NCBI GenBank assembly: GCA_029906195.1 | Contig: JARWSJ010000001.1 | Coordinates: 1-64,000, forward strand | Length of the DNA: 64,000 nt | From: Chitinophagaceae bacterium 26-R-25 | Lineage (GTDB): Bacteria; Bacteroidota; Bacteroidia; Chitinophagales; Chitinophagaceae | Direction of reading: 5' to 3' | Shown here: positions 1 through 11,786 of the stretch, piece after piece | Layout: every line of letters starts with the position of its first letter | Numbering within the stretch: position 1 is the stretch's first letter | The notes under the pieces: model-generated | What the model was told of the DNA's origin: nothing | What the model saw: the letters and a program-made list of their open reading frames with translations, nothing else | Databases searched by the model: none | Translations under genes and position numbers: made by a program

Positions 1-1
1 T

Positions 2-259
2 GGTTGGGCAGACTATGTTTTTGAACCGTCATATAAGCTACCTGCATTAGATTCTATTGCAGCCTTTATTGGAAAAAATAAGCATCTACCTGAAATACCC
101 TCCGCTTCTGCAATTGAGAAGGATGGGCAAGATGTTGGAGAAATTCAAAAACAATTATTGAAGAAAATAGAAGAATTGACATTGTATGTGATCGAACAAA
201 ATAAACAGATTATGCAACTTCAAAAGGAAGTATCTGAGATGCGATCGACGAAACAATAG
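2..259 (+). CDS. C-terminal end of a tail-fibre / intramolecular-chaperone-like surface protein (partial)
   Basis: Open from the left edge in frame 2, 85 residues then TAG. The visible part has the block KNKHLPEIPSASAIEKDG followed by a heptad-rich helix (LLKKIEELTLYVIEQNKQI), the characteristic C-terminus of large secreted Bacteroidota proteins that often carry a tail-fibre or chaperone-of-endosialidase-like domain. The conserved block probably folds as a trimeric coiled coil. The start and main body lie outside the window, so function cannot be assigned. It sits 61 bp upstream of the next gene on the same strand and probably belongs to the RHS operon. Confidence 0.75.
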   Translation, partial: GWADYVFEPSYKLPALDSIAAFIGKNKHLPEIPSASAIEKDGQDVGEIQKQLLKKIEELTLYVIEQNKQIMQLQKEVSEMRSTKQ

Positions 260-320
260 TCAGTTATGATTCCCACGATGTTAAAAATGTTTCGATACAT
301 CATTAACTAAAAGCACGGTC

Positions 321-1811
321 ATGCAGATATTCACCATCTTTTTAAACGCTAAACAACGACACATTCAATGTTTGTCAGTTGTGTTGTTTTTGTTTCTAAT
401 AACCGAAGAAACAAATGCGCAAGCACCCACTCATTCGGGATTGGAAAATATCGCCAACGAATCATTTGCTGCGATGGACAAGAAATATTCTTCACTCAAT
501 GATCGAATGAATAAATATCTTGAAAAAGAACTTAAGGAGGAGCAAAAGTTTGAAAGCCGACTGGCAAAAAAGATTGCCAGAAAGGACAGCCTGGCCGCTA
601 CACAAATCGTTAAGGACATGGCATCCCGGTATGGCAAGTTGAGTAGTGCTATTAAAAATCCCCTGGAGAATAAAAGGGTATCAAAGTATATCCCGTTACT
701 GGACAGTTTGCAAACCGCGGGCAAATTCCTTGAACAGAGTAAAGCGCTTAATACAGATAAGCTTAATGAGGTCCAGCAACTCAATGGAAAGCTCAAGGAG
801 CTGGAAGGCAACCTGAACGCTTCTGAACAGGTTGAAAATTTTTTAAAGGAAAGAAAAGCTTTGTTGACTGCCCAGCTTGAACGGTTCGGTATGACAAAAG
901 AACTGGGCCAGTTAAAGCAACGTGTATACTATTATCGCCAGCAAATGGACGAATACAAGAATGTATTTAATGACGAGAAAACGCTGGAGGCCAAAGCTCT
1001 TGAAGCAGTAAGAACACTGCCCGCCTTTCAAAACTTTATGCAAAAAAATAGTTATCTCGCTGAGTTGTTTCCTTCTTCAAATGGGTCCACTGCAGCAGAC
1101 CCGTCTGCGCCTATTGCAGGTCTGCAGACACGTGCAAGCGTACAATCCGTGCTACAAGAAAGACTAGGTGCAGCGACCATGCCTTCCCCGAATGTAGCTG
1201 CAGGAGCAGCTGCTAATCCGTTAGATCAATCGATGCAAGCGGCACAACAGCAGCTTAGTACTTTAAAAGATAAGATCAACAAACTAGGGGGCAATAACAG
1301 CGATATGGAAATACCGGACTTCAAACCGAACGCCCAGAAAACAAAAACATTTTTTCAGAGACTTGAACCGAGCTTAATAATGCAAAGTAGCAGTAGCAGT
1401 AAATGGTTGCCTGCATTGATGGACGTTGGAGCTTCCCTGGGTTACAAATTGAATGATAAAAGTACTGTGGGGATCAAAGCTGCCTACAAACTTGGTTTCG
1501 GTCAGCCAATAAAGGACATTCATTTTAGTAGTGAAGGATTGAATATGGGGGTTTTTGGGGATGTTAAAATAAAAGGCTCCTGGTGGATATCGGGAGGCGC
1601 TGAATACAACTATCTAAGCGGCTTTAAGCGTTTACAGGAGCTTCATGACAATGTTCAGCTTTGGCAACAAAGCGCATTGTTAGGCATTAGTCGCAAAGTC
1701 AAGATCGGTAAGAGGACTAACAATGTGCAGATACTCTATGACTTTCTTTGGAAACAGCAAATCCCTGCAAGTGGAAGTCCATTGAAGTTCAGGATGGGCT
1801 TCGGGCTGTAA
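321..1811 (+). CDS. Secreted coiled-coil protein with C-terminal outer-membrane-barrel-like domain
   Basis: 496 residues. The N-terminus has a long hydrophobic stretch (LSVVLFLFLI) ending near NAQA, a plausible signal peptide with an unusually long basic n-region. Residues about 45-230 are highly charged and helical (Lys/Glu/Gln rich), consistent with coiled coil. Residues about 340-496 alternate hydrophobic and polar residues with many Gly and aromatic positions (SLGYKLNDKSTVGIKAAYKL, then WWISGGAEYNYLSG) and end in a short aromatic/Gly strand, as in small outer-membrane barrels. No family was recognised. It is placed directly before two RHS genes (84 bp gap), so a role in anchoring, export or display of the RHS proteins is an inference from position. 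Confidence 0.7.
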   Translation: MQIFTIFLNAKQRHIQCLSVVLFLFLITEETNAQAPTHSGLENIANESFAAMDKKYSSLNDRMNKYLEKELKEEQKFESRLAKKIARKDSLAATQIVKDMASRYGKLSSAIKNPLENKRVSKYIPLLDSLQTAGKFLEQSKALNTDKLNEVQQLNGKLKELEGNLNASEQVENFLKERKALLTAQLERFGMTKELGQLKQRVYYYRQQMDEYKNVFNDEKTLEAKALEAVRTLPAFQNFMQKNSYLAELFPSSNGSTAADPSAPIAGLQTRASVQSVLQERLGAATMPSPNVAAGAAANPLDQSMQAAQQQLSTLKDKINKLGGNNSDMEIPDFKPNAQKTKTFFQRLEPSLIMQSSSSSKWLPALMDVGASLGYKLNDKSTVGIKAAYKLGFGQPIKDIHFSSEGLNMGVFGDVKIKGSWWISGGAEYNYLSGFKRLQELHDNVQLWQQSALLGISRKVKIGKRTNNVQILYDFLWKQQIPASGSPLKFRMGFGL

Positions 1812-1895
1812 GCAAGTAGAATGAAATTTTTTGAATTTTCACCGAGCTGATTTTTAGCTAAACAATAAATACATCTTTTAAACTCGAAACCAACA

Positions 1896-4800
1896 ATGAA
1901 CAAGATCTTTTTGATCATTTTTTTATTCCTACACATATTTTGCGTCGGGCAACAAATTCAAACAGAGTTTGTTAAACCGACGTCTCCTGAAGTATATAAC
2001 CTGTATAAGTATTCGGAAACTCCGGTGAGTGAATTTTCTGGCTCTGTAAACTTGAGCATCCCTATTTACACGATTGATTTGGGAGATTTTTCCTGGCCTA
2101 TTACCTTGTCTTATAGATCAACAGGAGTGAAGGTGGAAGAGCTAGCTACTTGTTATGGTTTGAATTGGAGTCTAAATGCAACAGGATACAGGTCTACCAG
2201 AGTTTGTGGCCTTAATGATGAAATTACAGCTGGATTCCCCCACAGCAATTTTGTGTTGAATGAGACGAATGCGTATGACCCGATGGGCAATCCTTCTTTT
2301 ACATACGCTAATCTTAACGAGCAAAATAAGTATAATCATTATACCGCAGTGGCCGAAGGAAATGAAGATGCTCAACCTGATTTAACTTTTTTCAATCTCG
2401 GCAATATTAGCGGAAAATATTTTCAAGATCAATATGGTCAGTACCATACCATTCCCCTAACAAATATAAAAGTAACAAACGATGCCATCTATGACGAAAG
2501 CGGTGTAAAATATGTTTTTGGGACCGGCGATTTTTATGATACAAAAAATTGTCCCAATGACTCATACAGCCCACCAAATTGGTCAAATACGGGGTTTTTA
2601 TCTGCCATAACAACCCGGTACGGTCGATGGATCAATTTTGAATACGAAAACGCTAGCTATACCTATGATCATTTAAATGTAGAAATTAAATCAAGACTTT
2701 TGTCGGGGAAACCCCGCTTACTCGATGATCCTACAACGTTTTCCTGTCCTCAAACCAGCACAAAAGTTGACGGTAGTTTTATAAAAAAAATAACGACAAG
2801 TAAGGGTGATATAATCAGTTTCGTGTATGATAATACAAGCAGAAAAGATTTACCCGGGAGTAAAATATTGCAGTCAATAATAATTAGCAATTCATATGGA
2901 ACACTGGTAAAAAAGCTGAATTTCCAATACGCATATGCAGGCATTGGTCCGTTAGGAGTGCCAACGAGCAACCGGCTAATGCTTACTTCTATTGAGCAGG
3001 AAATGGCAAATGGTCAGAAGATAACTCTATACCAGTTTGAATATGACCGTCCCGAATTAATGCCTGACCGGCTTTCGAAATCTCAGGATTTTTGGGGTTT
3101 TTACAACGGTGCACATAACGAAACCTTGTTGCCCTCGAATTTCGATATGAATTTTGTCGGTGCCAATAGAGAAGTTGCTTTTGATTATGCCAAAATTGGA
3201 AGTCTAAAAAAAGTTATTTATCCCACCGGAGGTTACAGCATTTTTGAATATGAACCCAATGATGTTTATCTCAACAATGAAATGACTGAAACGATCGGTG
3301 CTGGTCAATCACCTCAATTCAACTCTGTTGCGAATCAAACAGTCTCTTATTCCGTTACAATTCCAACCAACGCGGTATATCTTAATTTATATCATGAGCT
3401 TTGGAACTGCGGCAATCAATCAAATCCGCCTGGAGGCCAGCATGATGATGAAGGTGAACTACCTCCTAATGCCGACAATTGTAAAATAGAATTTTCGGGT
3501 AATGGATACTACTACATCTGGGATTGTACAAGTATAAAGGAGAACAACTTTTTTGTTGACCTCCCTGCTGGAACATATAATGTAACGGTGACCACACAAG
3601 GCAGCCAGGTGTCAGGCTTTTTACAATTACGCTATATGCTAAGAACCGTAGAATATTTTACTGGCAACAAGATAACGGGTGGGTTAAGGATAAAACAGGT
3701 TTCCACTTTTGCTGCTGAGGGTGATTTACCGCAAATTGCGAAATATACTTATAGGAAATTTAATGCACCCGACCAGTCAAGCGGGAAGCAGATTGCCTCG
3801 GTAAATAGTTCCTATTACCAGTCTAAGTGGCACTGGTTTTCGAGTAATTATGGCTATTGGGATGACCTTTCAGCCGAGGTAAGAGGCGATGTTGCCAGCC
3901 TTATTCCCGCAGAAGTTAAATATTTGGTTCAAAAATCAAACCCAGTAATATCTCTTCAAACAGAAGCTGGGGACGTTGGTAATTATGAAAATGTCACAAA
4001 GTTTATTGACGGTAATGGGACCATGGGGAAAACCGAATATACATTTTCCATAGCAGGACTTGATGCCGGCGATTATGGATTCCCATTTACTCCCCGCGGT
4101 AGTTTTGACTACAAGAATGGAAAATTGTTAAAACAGATAGTGTATGGTTGGAAAGGAAGTTATTATCCAATTGAATCAACTGAAAATTTTTATTCAGAGC
4201 GACCCTATGAAAATTTCTGGAATAAGTTATACTCAGATCAGTCAAACGTACCGGATTTTTACAAAGGACTTGGGCTTAATATAAGTTATAAATTACCAAG
4301 GGTGGTTATTAATCTACTTGCTTACGATGCACAGTTTACTGTTGGCTTTTATCATTGGTATTCAAAATGGTATCGGTTAGACAAAACGACACACAAGCTG
4401 TATACAGGTGAAAATGCAATTGAAGAGACCACAAATTATGCTTTTAATTCTCCTTATCATTTACAAGTAAGTGATATAATTACAAAGAATAGCAAAGGAG
4501 ATGATATTGCAAAATCGATGATCTATCCATCTGATAAACCCTCTGATCCAATACTCACCAAACTTAAAAATGCCAATTGTTTTGTTCCGTTTTCGACGTC
4601 CACTTCAAATTTATCTAAGAATGCTTTGTTGGAAACAACGAGCACCACATTTAAAGAATGGAGCAATAATATAATAGCTCCTTTAATTACTGAGAAAGTA
4701 TTGTCAAATCAACGACCTGCGTTAAGAATGAACTATTCTGCATATGATAACTATGGAAATATTCTTGAAATGTCCAAGCAGGATAATGTTAAGCAGGTAG

Positions 4801-5123
4801 CAGTATATGGATACAATAAAAGTGTTCCGGTTGCCCTTGTGACTAACAGTAGTTATGCGATTGTTTCGCAAACGATTGATCAAGGCATTTTGGACAATCC
4901 TTCCAGCGATCAGGTGTTGCGTGCTGAACTTGACAAACTGCGAACTATTTCCGGAGCCTTGGTTACAACGTACACCTACAGTCCATTAATCGGCATAACC
5001 AGCCAGACAGATCCGAATGGGCGCACTACCTACTTTGAGTACGACACTATGGGCAGGTTAGCTTTGATCAAGGACCAGGATGGCAACATTGTTAAAACTT
5101 TTGAATACAATTATAAGCATTGA
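1896..5123 (+). CDS. RHS/YD-repeat secreted protein (first of the pair)
   Basis: 1075 residues with a clear signal peptide ([18 protein letters not shown], cleavage before QQ). The body is beta-rich with YD-type repeats, clearest near the end ([17 protein letters not shown], then [14 protein letters not shown]). RHS/YD repeats build large hollow beta-cages. This protein lacks the RHS-core signature and any toxin-like tail: it stops just after the last repeat. The next gene carries the core and tail, so the two may form a split RHS shell. The start was chosen for the signal peptide. Confidence 0.85.
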   Translation: MNKIFLIIFLFLHIFCVGQQIQTEFVKPTSPEVYNLYKYSETPVSEFSGSVNLSIPIYTIDLGDFSWPITLSYRSTGVKVEELATCYGLNWSLNATGYRSTRVCGLNDEITAGFPHSNFVLNETNAYDPMGNPSFTYANLNEQNKYNHYTAVAEGNEDAQPDLTFFNLGNISGKYFQDQYGQYHTIPLTNIKVTNDAIYDESGVKYVFGTGDFYDTKNCPNDSYSPPNWSNTGFLSAITTRYGRWINFEYENASYTYDHLNVEIKSRLLSGKPRLLDDPTTFSCPQTSTKVDGSFIKKITTSKGDIISFVYDNTSRKDLPGSKILQSIIISNSYGTLVKKLNFQYAYAGIGPLGVPTSNRLMLTSIEQEMANGQKITLYQFEYDRPELMPDRLSKSQDFWGFYNGAHNETLLPSNFDMNFVGANREVAFDYAKIGSLKKVIYPTGGYSIFEYEPNDVYLNNEMTETIGAGQSPQFNSVANQTVSYSVTIPTNAVYLNLYHELWNCGNQSNPPGGQHDDEGELPPNADNCKIEFSGNGYYYIWDCTSIKENNFFVDLPAGTYNVTVTTQGSQVSGFLQLRYMLRTVEYFTGNKITGGLRIKQVSTFAAEGDLPQIAKYTYRKFNAPDQSSGKQIASVNSSYYQSKWHWFSSNYGYWDDLSAEVRGDVASLIPAEVKYLVQKSNPVISLQTEAGDVGNYENVTKFIDGNGTMGKTEYTFSIAGLDAGDYGFPFTPRGSFDYKNGKLLKQIVYGWKGSYYPIESTENFYSERPYENFWNKLYSDQSNVPDFYKGLGLNISYKLPRVVINLLAYDAQFTVGFYHWYSKWYRLDKTTHKLYTGENAIEETTNYAFNSPYHLQVSDIITKNSKGDDIAKSMIYPSDKPSDPILTKLKNANCFVPFSTSTSNLSKNALLETTSTTFKEWSNNIIAPLITEKVLSNQRPALRMNYSAYDNYGNILEMSKQDNVKQVAVYGYNKSVPVALVTNSSYAIVSQTIDQGILDNPSSDQVLRAELDKLRTISGALVTTYTYSPLIGITSQTDPNGRTTYFEYDTMGRLALIKDQDGNIVKTFEYNYKH

Positions 5124-5208
5124 CGTAGATAGCCAGGAAATGATTCAACAAACAAAAGCATTGTATCAAGCCGCTATTAGCAGCTCAAACCTTAAGCAGC
5201 AATCAATC

Positions 5209-8200
5209 ATGCGAAATTTATCGTTATTGTTTTTCTCCGTAATGTTTTCAGTTGTAAAATTGAATGCACAATCCAATATAAATTACGTACGTACCTGGCA
5301 GCCAAACGTGCCTACTAATGACAGGAATTATGTGGTGGACGCCAGTCGTATATTTAAGGAAGTGACACTTAGTACCCTATACATGGATGACCTTGGAAGA
5401 CCGATGCAAACCATTGTCAAGGGCGGTTCCCTTGGTAAAGGCAGTACTTCCGGGAAAGACATTGTTACGCCTTTTACATACGATGAATTTGGCAGGGAGA
5501 CTAAAAAGTATTTACCCTATGTTGCGAATGGGACTTCGGGTCAATACAGAGAAGACCCTTTGACAGAACAAAAAAGTTTCTATGACGGTTTTTTATCCGA
5601 TCAGGCAGAAAGTCACTACTATGGACAAACTAATTTTGAACCATCGCCACTCAAACGCTTGGAGAAACAGCTTGCCCCAGGTAAAAACTGGGTAGGGAAT
5701 GACGTAGGAGTTCAATCAAATTATTGGACCAACACCACAAGCGATGGTGTGAGGGTATGGGATGTGTCAGATGCGGTAAATAATGCAGGAACATTTGGAG
5801 TATATACCAGCACCAAGTTTTATGGGGTGGGGGAGCTGTACAAAAATGTAACAACAGACGAGAACGGTAAACAGGTCATAGAGTTTAAGGATAAGCAAGA
5901 AAAGATTATCTTAAAGAAAGTGCAAAATACAGCCCCGGCTGACATTGGTACTGGTTGCGGTTACGATAACTGGATTTGTACGTACTACATTTATGATGAT
6001 TTTGGAAATCTTCGTTGCGTCGTACAACCAGAGGGGGTAAAAGCCTTATCATTAAATAATTGGCAATTACTAACGACCAACAACAATCAACCAACAACCG
6101 ACATCCTTGATGAACAATGCTTCCGTTATGAATACGACGAACGCAATCGTATGATCATGAAAAAAGTGCCTGGCGTGGGTGAGGTGTACATGGTGTATGA
6201 TAATCGTGACAGACTTGTGATGACGCAGGACGCAAATTTGCGTCCTGGAAAATGGCTGGCTACTTTATATGATCTGCTAAATCGTCCGGTTCTTACAGGG
6301 TTTATTAACTATAATGCTACGCTGTCTGAAATGAAGGAGTTGGTTAGGATACAAACAATTCCAGTTCTGGCGCCAGCTGGAATACAGGCAGATCGTATGT
6401 TAAATTGGGGCGATGTATCTGGCGTTTATCAAGCTACCAATAGCATCATATTGGATAATAATTTTACAAGCAGTAGCGAGTTTACTGCAGAAATTGTTAA
6501 CCCAATTGTTAATGAGAAAACAGAAGTTAATGGTGTAGTGATTAGTTATAATCCATTGCCTCCAGGCACCAATCTTGATGTGCTTACTGAAACGCATTAC
6601 GATGATTATGATAAACTTCCTCCTGGGTTATCTCCATCTCTAGCCTCTTATACAAATGCTGGATTTATTAATAGTTACAATGTCGCGCCCGCCTATGCCC
6701 AAGAGATAAAACCTACAGGTAAGATTAAGGGAATAATAGCGTGGACGCGTACCCGTACACTAGGGACAGATCAATTTATTGCCAGTGTAAACTTGTATGA
6801 TGATAAAGGAAGGGTAATACAAGCTCAGACCCTCAATGCAACAGGGGGAATTGATGTCGTTACTACCCAATATGATTGGACAGGTAAGCCACTGCGCAGT
6901 CTTCAAAAAATTGATAAAGAAGGAACGAGTGCTCAGAGTATAGAATTGTTAACTACTTATGGGTATGATGAACTTGGTAGATCTGCATCCATTAAAAAGA
7001 AAGTAAGTACAGCCGGATTCGCTGATGTGGAAAGGGTTATAGTGAAAAATGAATATGATGCTTTAGGGCAATTGAACGTGAAAACACTAGCCCCTGAGTA
7101 CAATAATGAATTTGGATTGGAAAGTATAACCTACGATTACAATATCCGAGGTTGGTTGCTCGGGGCCAATCGGAAATATGCAAAGAGCACGACCATCTCA
7201 AGTAGCAACAATTACTTTGGATTTGACTTGGGTTATGATAATAAGGTTACTTCTATTGCTTCAGGAGATTATGCAGAAGCTCAGCTAAACGGCAATGTAG
7301 CTGGTACGATATGGAAAACGAGGGGCAGTGGCGAATTGCGCAAATATGATTTTACTTATGATGCCGTGAATCGACTGGTCGGAGCAAACTTCGGGCAATA
7401 CACAAATGGTAATTTTGATGTGACCGCTAAAGTAGATTACTCTGTAAGTAACCTCAGTTATGATGACAACGGCAACATAAAGAAAATGTTTCAAAAAGGC
7501 TTGAAAGGGTTAAGTAGTGATTTTATTGACAAACTCATTTATGAATATCTGCCTGGTTCCAACAAGTTAAGCAAAGTCACAGATGAAATGCCCATTTCCC
7601 AAATTGTGTTAGGCGATTTTAAAGACGGGGAGAATACCGGAAATGATTATGTCTACGACAACAACGGAAACTTGACACAGGACTTAAACAAGAACATCAA
7701 TTTAAATGGAATCGAGTACAACTACCTGAATCTGCCTCAAAAGGTTACAACTAGTAAAGGAACTATAGAATACACCTACGATGCTGCTGGAAGTAAGCTT
7801 AAGAAAAAAACAAAAGAAACCAGTGCTGTAGTAAGGTATAACAATGCAGATTACACTACAGATATTACGACAGAAACAATCTACCTAAGTGGTATCGTCT
7901 ACTCTTCCAAGACTTATTCCAACATAGCTTTATCTGCCTTGAATGAAGCAGAAACTCTTCAATTTATAGCTCATGAAGAAGGAAGAGTAAGACTTGGGAC
8001 GAACAATGTCTTTGCTTTCGATTATTTTTTGAAAGATCATCTGGGCAACATCCGGATGGTACTTACTGACGAGCAGCAAACGAATGGCTATAATCCAGTG
8101 ACCTTTGAAGACGCCAATAAAACCTACGAACTGAGCTACTATGACAAAGCAGATGTATCCGTTGTTACAAAACCTCTGCAATTTGCAAACGAGCCCAATA

Positions 8201-9735
8201 GCAAGGCCCAGGTATTGCAAAAGACTAGCCAAAGCGTTGGCGTAGGTAAACTTATTAAGGTAATGTCAGGCGATCTGATTAATGCAATGGTTGATTATTA
8301 CACCCCCGATGTAATAACCAATAACGCGAATGCAGATGGTTTAAATAGCGTACTTGGCAGCTTAGGAAATCTGATAGATAACGGAGCGACCGGTGCGGTA
8401 TTAAAGGGTTCTGGAACATTAGTGACAAATGGTATAACGGCAGCAGGCTTTTTGGGCAGTTTACTGAATGATCAGGGTAGCGGAAATACTAGTGATAAGC
8501 CTAAAGCTTATTTGAATGTTTTATTTTTCGACGAGCAATTTAATTATGTGCCTGGAAGTGGCAGCTACGAACAAGTAAAAGTCATGGGCAGCAAAGATCA
8601 GGCAAGACTGACCAACAAGGAAGCGCAAAAGAATGGCTGGGCATATGTTTATGTCAATAATGAAAGTAATAATTTGGTTTATTTTGATAACTTTCAGGTT
8701 AGCCAGGAAAGAGGAAGAATATTGGAAGAGAATCATTATTATCCCTTTGGCTTAACAATGGCGGGAATAAGCTCGAAGGCTAGTGAGTTTGGAAAACCGG
8801 AAAATCATTATAAATACAATGGTAAAGAAGAACAGCGAAAAGAGTTTAGCGATGGTAGTGGTTTAGATTGGTTGGATTTTGGGGCAAGGATGTATGATAA
8901 TCAAATTGGAAGGTGGCATTGCCAAGATCCTTTAGCCGATATCAACCGCAAGTGGAGCCCATACGTTTATGGCAATAACAATCCCATACGGTTTATTGAC
9001 CCAGATGGAATGGATGCAACTTCTCTCGTAAATGATCTCTGGAATAAATCCGGTTCTGGGAACACAACCTGGACAAACAACAACGATGGCAGTTTTTCCA
9101 GTAATAATGGGCAAACGGTTTCTACAGAAGCTCCAGACAATGACATTACCATCAATACAAAATCAAAAGAAGTTACGGTGGTTCAAACTAATGACCAGTT
9201 TGATAGAGTTTTTGTGGATGGTGCGAAGCGGCCGATTATATCCAATAAAGGGAAAACGGTTGATAAATATAAGCGATGGGGTTTTTATATTTTTTATGAT
9301 TATAACTGCCATACAGGTGTAGGCGACGGGGCTTTTTGGGGAGCAATGAAAGTGTTAGGAGTTTTAAAATTGGGTTCGTTAGCTTTGGAAGGTCTATCGG
9401 GTTTGTTTACAGAAGGTGCCGCTGAGACGATAACTGAGGAGGCCGCTACGGGAACATCGGTTTTGGGACATTACCCTGAGTACGTAAATCTTGCAGAAAA
9501 TATGGGGGCACGGACCTTTCAAGTACCAACAAGTGTGTGGAATGAAATGTCAACGGCTGAACAATGGGAAGCAAATCAAAAGTTTCTTGATAGGATGATA
9601 TTGCGAGGTGATAATATCAGACTTGCAACTCCTCTTAATCAAGTTAAGCCAGGTAGTTTCTTTCAAAGGGAGTTGATTTATTTATTTGACAAAGGCTACA
9701 AACTAAGTTCTGACGGACTTTGGTTAGTTAAATAG
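5209..9735 (+). CDS. RHS repeat-associated core protein (DUF6443 type) with variable C-terminal toxin region
   Basis: 1508 residues from ATG 5209, chosen because it gives a signal peptide ([20 protein letters not shown]); the frame is open further upstream, overlapping the previous gene's end. YD repeats run through most of the protein (for example [26 protein letters not shown]). The RHS core lies around residues 1220-1265 ([19 protein letters not shown], then [18 protein letters not shown]), after which such proteins switch to a variable toxin. About 240 residues follow: a linker, a hydrophobic patch, and a last ~95-residue domain starting [20 protein letters not shown] and ending [15 protein letters not shown]. 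That last domain resembles small polymorphic-toxin RNase-like domains, but the exact family is uncertain. A small gene follows 6 bp later, as expected for an immunity gene. Confidence 0.88.
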   Translation: MRNLSLLFFSVMFSVVKLNAQSNINYVRTWQPNVPTNDRNYVVDASRIFKEVTLSTLYMDDLGRPMQTIVKGGSLGKGSTSGKDIVTPFTYDEFGRETKKYLPYVANGTSGQYREDPLTEQKSFYDGFLSDQAESHYYGQTNFEPSPLKRLEKQLAPGKNWVGNDVGVQSNYWTNTTSDGVRVWDVSDAVNNAGTFGVYTSTKFYGVGELYKNVTTDENGKQVIEFKDKQEKIILKKVQNTAPADIGTGCGYDNWICTYYIYDDFGNLRCVVQPEGVKALSLNNWQLLTTNNNQPTTDILDEQCFRYEYDERNRMIMKKVPGVGEVYMVYDNRDRLVMTQDANLRPGKWLATLYDLLNRPVLTGFINYNATLSEMKELVRIQTIPVLAPAGIQADRMLNWGDVSGVYQATNSIILDNNFTSSSEFTAEIVNPIVNEKTEVNGVVISYNPLPPGTNLDVLTETHYDDYDKLPPGLSPSLASYTNAGFINSYNVAPAYAQEIKPTGKIKGIIAWTRTRTLGTDQFIASVNLYDDKGRVIQAQTLNATGGIDVVTTQYDWTGKPLRSLQKIDKEGTSAQSIELLTTYGYDELGRSASIKKKVSTAGFADVERVIVKNEYDALGQLNVKTLAPEYNNEFGLESITYDYNIRGWLLGANRKYAKSTTISSSNNYFGFDLGYDNKVTSIASGDYAEAQLNGNVAGTIWKTRGSGELRKYDFTYDAVNRLVGANFGQYTNGNFDVTAKVDYSVSNLSYDDNGNIKKMFQKGLKGLSSDFIDKLIYEYLPGSNKLSKVTDEMPISQIVLGDFKDGENTGNDYVYDNNGNLTQDLNKNINLNGIEYNYLNLPQKVTTSKGTIEYTYDAAGSKLKKKTKETSAVVRYNNADYTTDITTETIYLSGIVYSSKTYSNIALSALNEAETLQFIAHEEGRVRLGTNNVFAFDYFLKDHLGNIRMVLTDEQQTNGYNPVTFEDANKTYELSYYDKADVSVVTKPLQFANEPNSKAQVLQKTSQSVGVGKLIKVMSGDLINAMVDYYTPDVITNNANADGLNSVLGSLGNLIDNGATGAVLKGSGTLVTNGITAAGFLGSLLNDQGSGNTSDKPKAYLNVLFFDEQFNYVPGSGSYEQVKVMGSKDQARLTNKEAQKNGWAYVYVNNESNNLVYFDNFQVSQERGRILEENHYYPFGLTMAGISSKASEFGKPENHYKYNGKEEQRKEFSDGSGLDWLDFGARMYDNQIGRWHCQDPLADINRKWSPYVYGNNNPIRFIDPDGMDATSLVNDLWNKSGSGNTTWTNNNDGSFSSNNGQTVSTEAPDNDITINTKSKEVTVVQTNDQFDRVFVDGAKRPIISNKGKTVDKYKRWGFYIFYDYNCHTGVGDGAFWGAMKVLGVLKLGSLALEGLSGLFTEGAAETITEEAATGTSVLGHYPEYVNLAENMGARTFQVPTSVWNEMSTAEQWEANQKFLDRMILRGDNIRLATPLNQVKPGSFFQRELIYLFDKGYKLSSDGLWLVK

Positions 9736-9741
9736 GAAGCT

Positions 9742-10134
9742 ATGAAGAACAATGAAAAAATATATTACTTTTTAAAGTCAAACGGCTTTGAGCTAATTCA
9801 AGAAGGTGCATCTGCTTTTTTTGACGACTATTACGATACATTTTCGACTGACCTTTTACAACTAAGGTTTAGTAGTTCTAAATCTTTTAAAACGCTTGAT
9901 ATACGGTGTAATCGGCCAAATGAAAATTGGTATGATTTGGCATTAGTAAAAGCCTTGTTGTATAACGAAAGAGAGCTCAATTATGTAACAACCATTGAAG
10001 AACACAAGGACTTTTTACAAAAGGAACTTAGCAATATTGTTGAACTTTTTAACGACAGGAATTATCCAAATACAAAAAAGAAACTAGAAGAATTAGGAAA
10101 TCAACGAGCGAAACAAATGTTTCCTATGGCTTGA
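9742..10134 (+). CDS. Probable immunity protein for the upstream RHS toxin
   Basis: 130 residues, cytoplasmic by appearance (no signal peptide, no membrane segment), acidic/charged with a helical Lys/Glu-rich C-terminus. It starts 6 bp after the RHS toxin gene and is followed by a terminator, the standard layout of a polymorphic toxin-immunity pair. No sequence family was recognised. The assignment rests on position, size and lack of export signals. Confidence 0.7.
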   Translation: MKNNEKIYYFLKSNGFELIQEGASAFFDDYYDTFSTDLLQLRFSSSKSFKTLDIRCNRPNENWYDLALVKALLYNERELNYVTTIEEHKDFLQKELSNIVELFNDRNYPNTKKKLEELGNQRAKQMFPMA

Positions 10135-10384
10135 ATTGGTATTGCGATAGAATAGATAGTGAGTCCACAGATGATTATTTTCTGCCCTCGTTGGTGTTCG
10201 GGATCAGCCGTTGTTGCGTGTGTCGGGCAGGTGAATGTGTGATGGCACACCAACAACTAAGAGCCGTGATCAATTATCATAAAAGAATGCCGTTGGTGCG
10301 AGCCGGCGGCATTTGCCGGTTTAAATGGTTAATGGCAATGAGAAAAAAAGCAGTTAAAAGAAGTAATTTATTTCAAATGTTCCA

Positions 10385-10410
10385 AACCACTCTTCGGGGT
10401 GGTTTTTTTA
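10385..10410 (+). terminator. Rho-independent terminator of the RHS operon
   Basis: Eight-base-pair stem AACCACTC / GGGTGGTT (one G-T pair) closed by a C(TTCG)G loop and followed by a T-run. It lies 250 bp after the immunity gene. Confidence 0.85.
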
Positions 10411-10445
10411 TGCTCAAAACTTAAGCGATCTTGGTATAAGAAACA

Positions 10446-10800
10446 ACCAACCCTCACTGTTTTACTTACCAAACAGAAGAACTCCTAATTGAACTCTTAG
10501 GAGGTGTCAGAATAGAAGGATTAGGCAGGATGGGTAACCATAAAAGTAACAGTGGCAAACAAGAAACATGCGGCGTACTTAAACAATGAAGAACTGGCTG
10601 GATTATCAGTGGGGCATAACCTTGATCTGTACAATGATACACAGGTAGAGAAGTTTGTAAGACGAGTAGCAGAGAAACTGGAGACTGGCAGCATAGAATA
10701 CAAAAGTGATGGTTTATATAACCAAATATCCAGGCACAGAATACCATTGCAGGTCTATTCCAAAAGTTTTTTAAATGTTGGTTGTAAAAATGTTTCTTAA
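10446..10800 (+). pseudogene. Frameshifted remnant of a mobile-element primase/helicase-type protein
   Basis: Two plus-strand reading frames join into one recognisable protein. Frame one encodes QTEELLIELLGGVRIEGLGRM up to 10532; after one extra G at 10533 the second frame continues VTIKVTVANKKHAAYLNN, then HNLDLYNDTQVEKFVRRV and AEKLETGSIEY. The HNLDLYND...EK..RK/R..AE.LE.G pattern is one I associate with Toprim/primase-like proteins of Bacteroidota mobile elements; the family name is from memory. Both ends are missing, so it is a decayed fragment. An ATG at 10552 opens the second frame but is unlikely to make a functional product. Confidence 0.6.
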
Positions 10801-10887
10801 CTTTATTTATTCAACATTGTTCTTACAACTGTTAATGCATCTAGAACAATTCATTGAACAAAGCCAACTTGTAGGTTCCAAATAATT

Positions 10888-10934
10888 GCTAGTGAAGATA
10901 TTGCGGAGTCGGTTCGAATCCCACCCTCACTAGC
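10888..10934 (+). other. tRNA 3'-end-like fragment, candidate attachment site
   Basis: The segment GGTTCGAATCCCACC has the T-arm pattern of a tRNA, and outer arms GCTAGTGA / TCACTAGC are perfect inverse complements. D-arm and anticodon arm are absent, so it is not a functional tRNA. It lies about 400 bp before a decayed integrase, the usual spacing of an att site left by a tRNA-targeting element. It is not a copy of the tRNA-Arg end at 20777, so it would belong to a different insertion. Confidence 0.4.
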
Positions 10935-11086
10935 GTTTTGATATACTATAATGTTGCAAAAAGTAAATAGTTATCGCTTATTAAAGGCTGGCCAACGACT
11001 TGACTTGGTTTGAAATGAAAGGGTGCTGAAAAGGAAAATCTTTTGAATAAAATATATTACTAAATTGGAACTTTGAAAAAAGTGTT

Positions 11087-11120
11087 TTTGATTAACAACC
11101 ATCGAAATTTTTTATCTTTG
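11087..11120 (+). promoter_or_regulatory. Bacteroidota-type promoter upstream of the decayed integrase
   Basis: TTTG at 11087-11090 and TATCTTTG at 11113-11120, separated by 22 bases, match the -33/-7 primary sigma-factor pattern. Downstream lie two small hairpins (around 11265-11310, including AGTCCG...CGGACT) and the integrase remnant at 11330. The rest of 10935-11329 shows no gene. Confidence 0.5.
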
Positions 11121-11329
11121 TAAAGTTCAAGTCTGTTTGAAAAAGTAAGATAAGAACCGGCTCTTTTTAGATATGAGATCGACCAAAAATCGACTAAAAA
11201 ATTAAAGTTGTTGTAAATTAATCGATTATAAATTTATTATGAGGCCGCTCGGGACCTCGAAAAAAGGATTATAACTTTGTAATCCGTTTTAGTCCGGAAA
11301 AACGGACTGTATTAGGAATTTACAGGAAC

Positions 11330-11570
11330 ATGCGAGATCATTTAGAACAGTTTGAAGCCTTTCGCAAAAAGCCTATCACCTTCGATTGTTTGACATTGAC
11401 ATTTTATGAAGAGTTTGTTGAGTTTCTAAATGTATCACTTTGTACGAAGGGGCAGATATCCAGGTACAGTAGGAATTAAACAGCTACAGACATTTTTAAG
11501 AGATAGAATAAGGAAAAGAATAATTCCTCCAATAGATATGACTGGGTGGGTTATCGTTGAAGTTTATTAA
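11330..11570 (+). pseudogene. Fragment of a tyrosine recombinase (SAM-like core-binding domain)
   Basis: ATG 11330 opens 49 codons (FEAFRKKPITFDCLTLTFYE, then EFVEFLNVS) ending at TAA 11479. An overlapping frame continues GIKQLQTFLRDRIRKRI, then IPPIDMTGW to TAA 11570. Together these match the N-terminal SAM-like domain of Bacteroidota phage-type integrases, where a conserved helix reads like K.LKTFL..A. The catalytic domain is absent. It is a frameshifted, truncated integrase, and with the primase remnant and the tRNA-like fragment indicates an old decayed element. Confidence 0.65.
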
Positions 11571-11786
11571 ATTTTGTGTTAGAACTATAGGTTGACGGTA
11601 ATTTAGGAATTTCAAAAAAAGCCCGTACAGTCACGTGCATCAGAATATAACCTGACTTACTTAAACCCAATTGTGATGAATAAAAAAAACGCGGAAATTA
11701 TTCCAATCCAAATCATAAGAAGGAACCTGATATGAAGTATTTGGATGTAATTACATTTGATGCAAGCTATCGAGTTTGTTGTCTAT

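Noticed and set aside
10131-10424. 97-codon plus-strand frame after the immunity gene
   Set aside because: It overlaps the immunity stop, has no recognisable domain, and its end runs through the terminator hairpin, so it is not a plausible gene.
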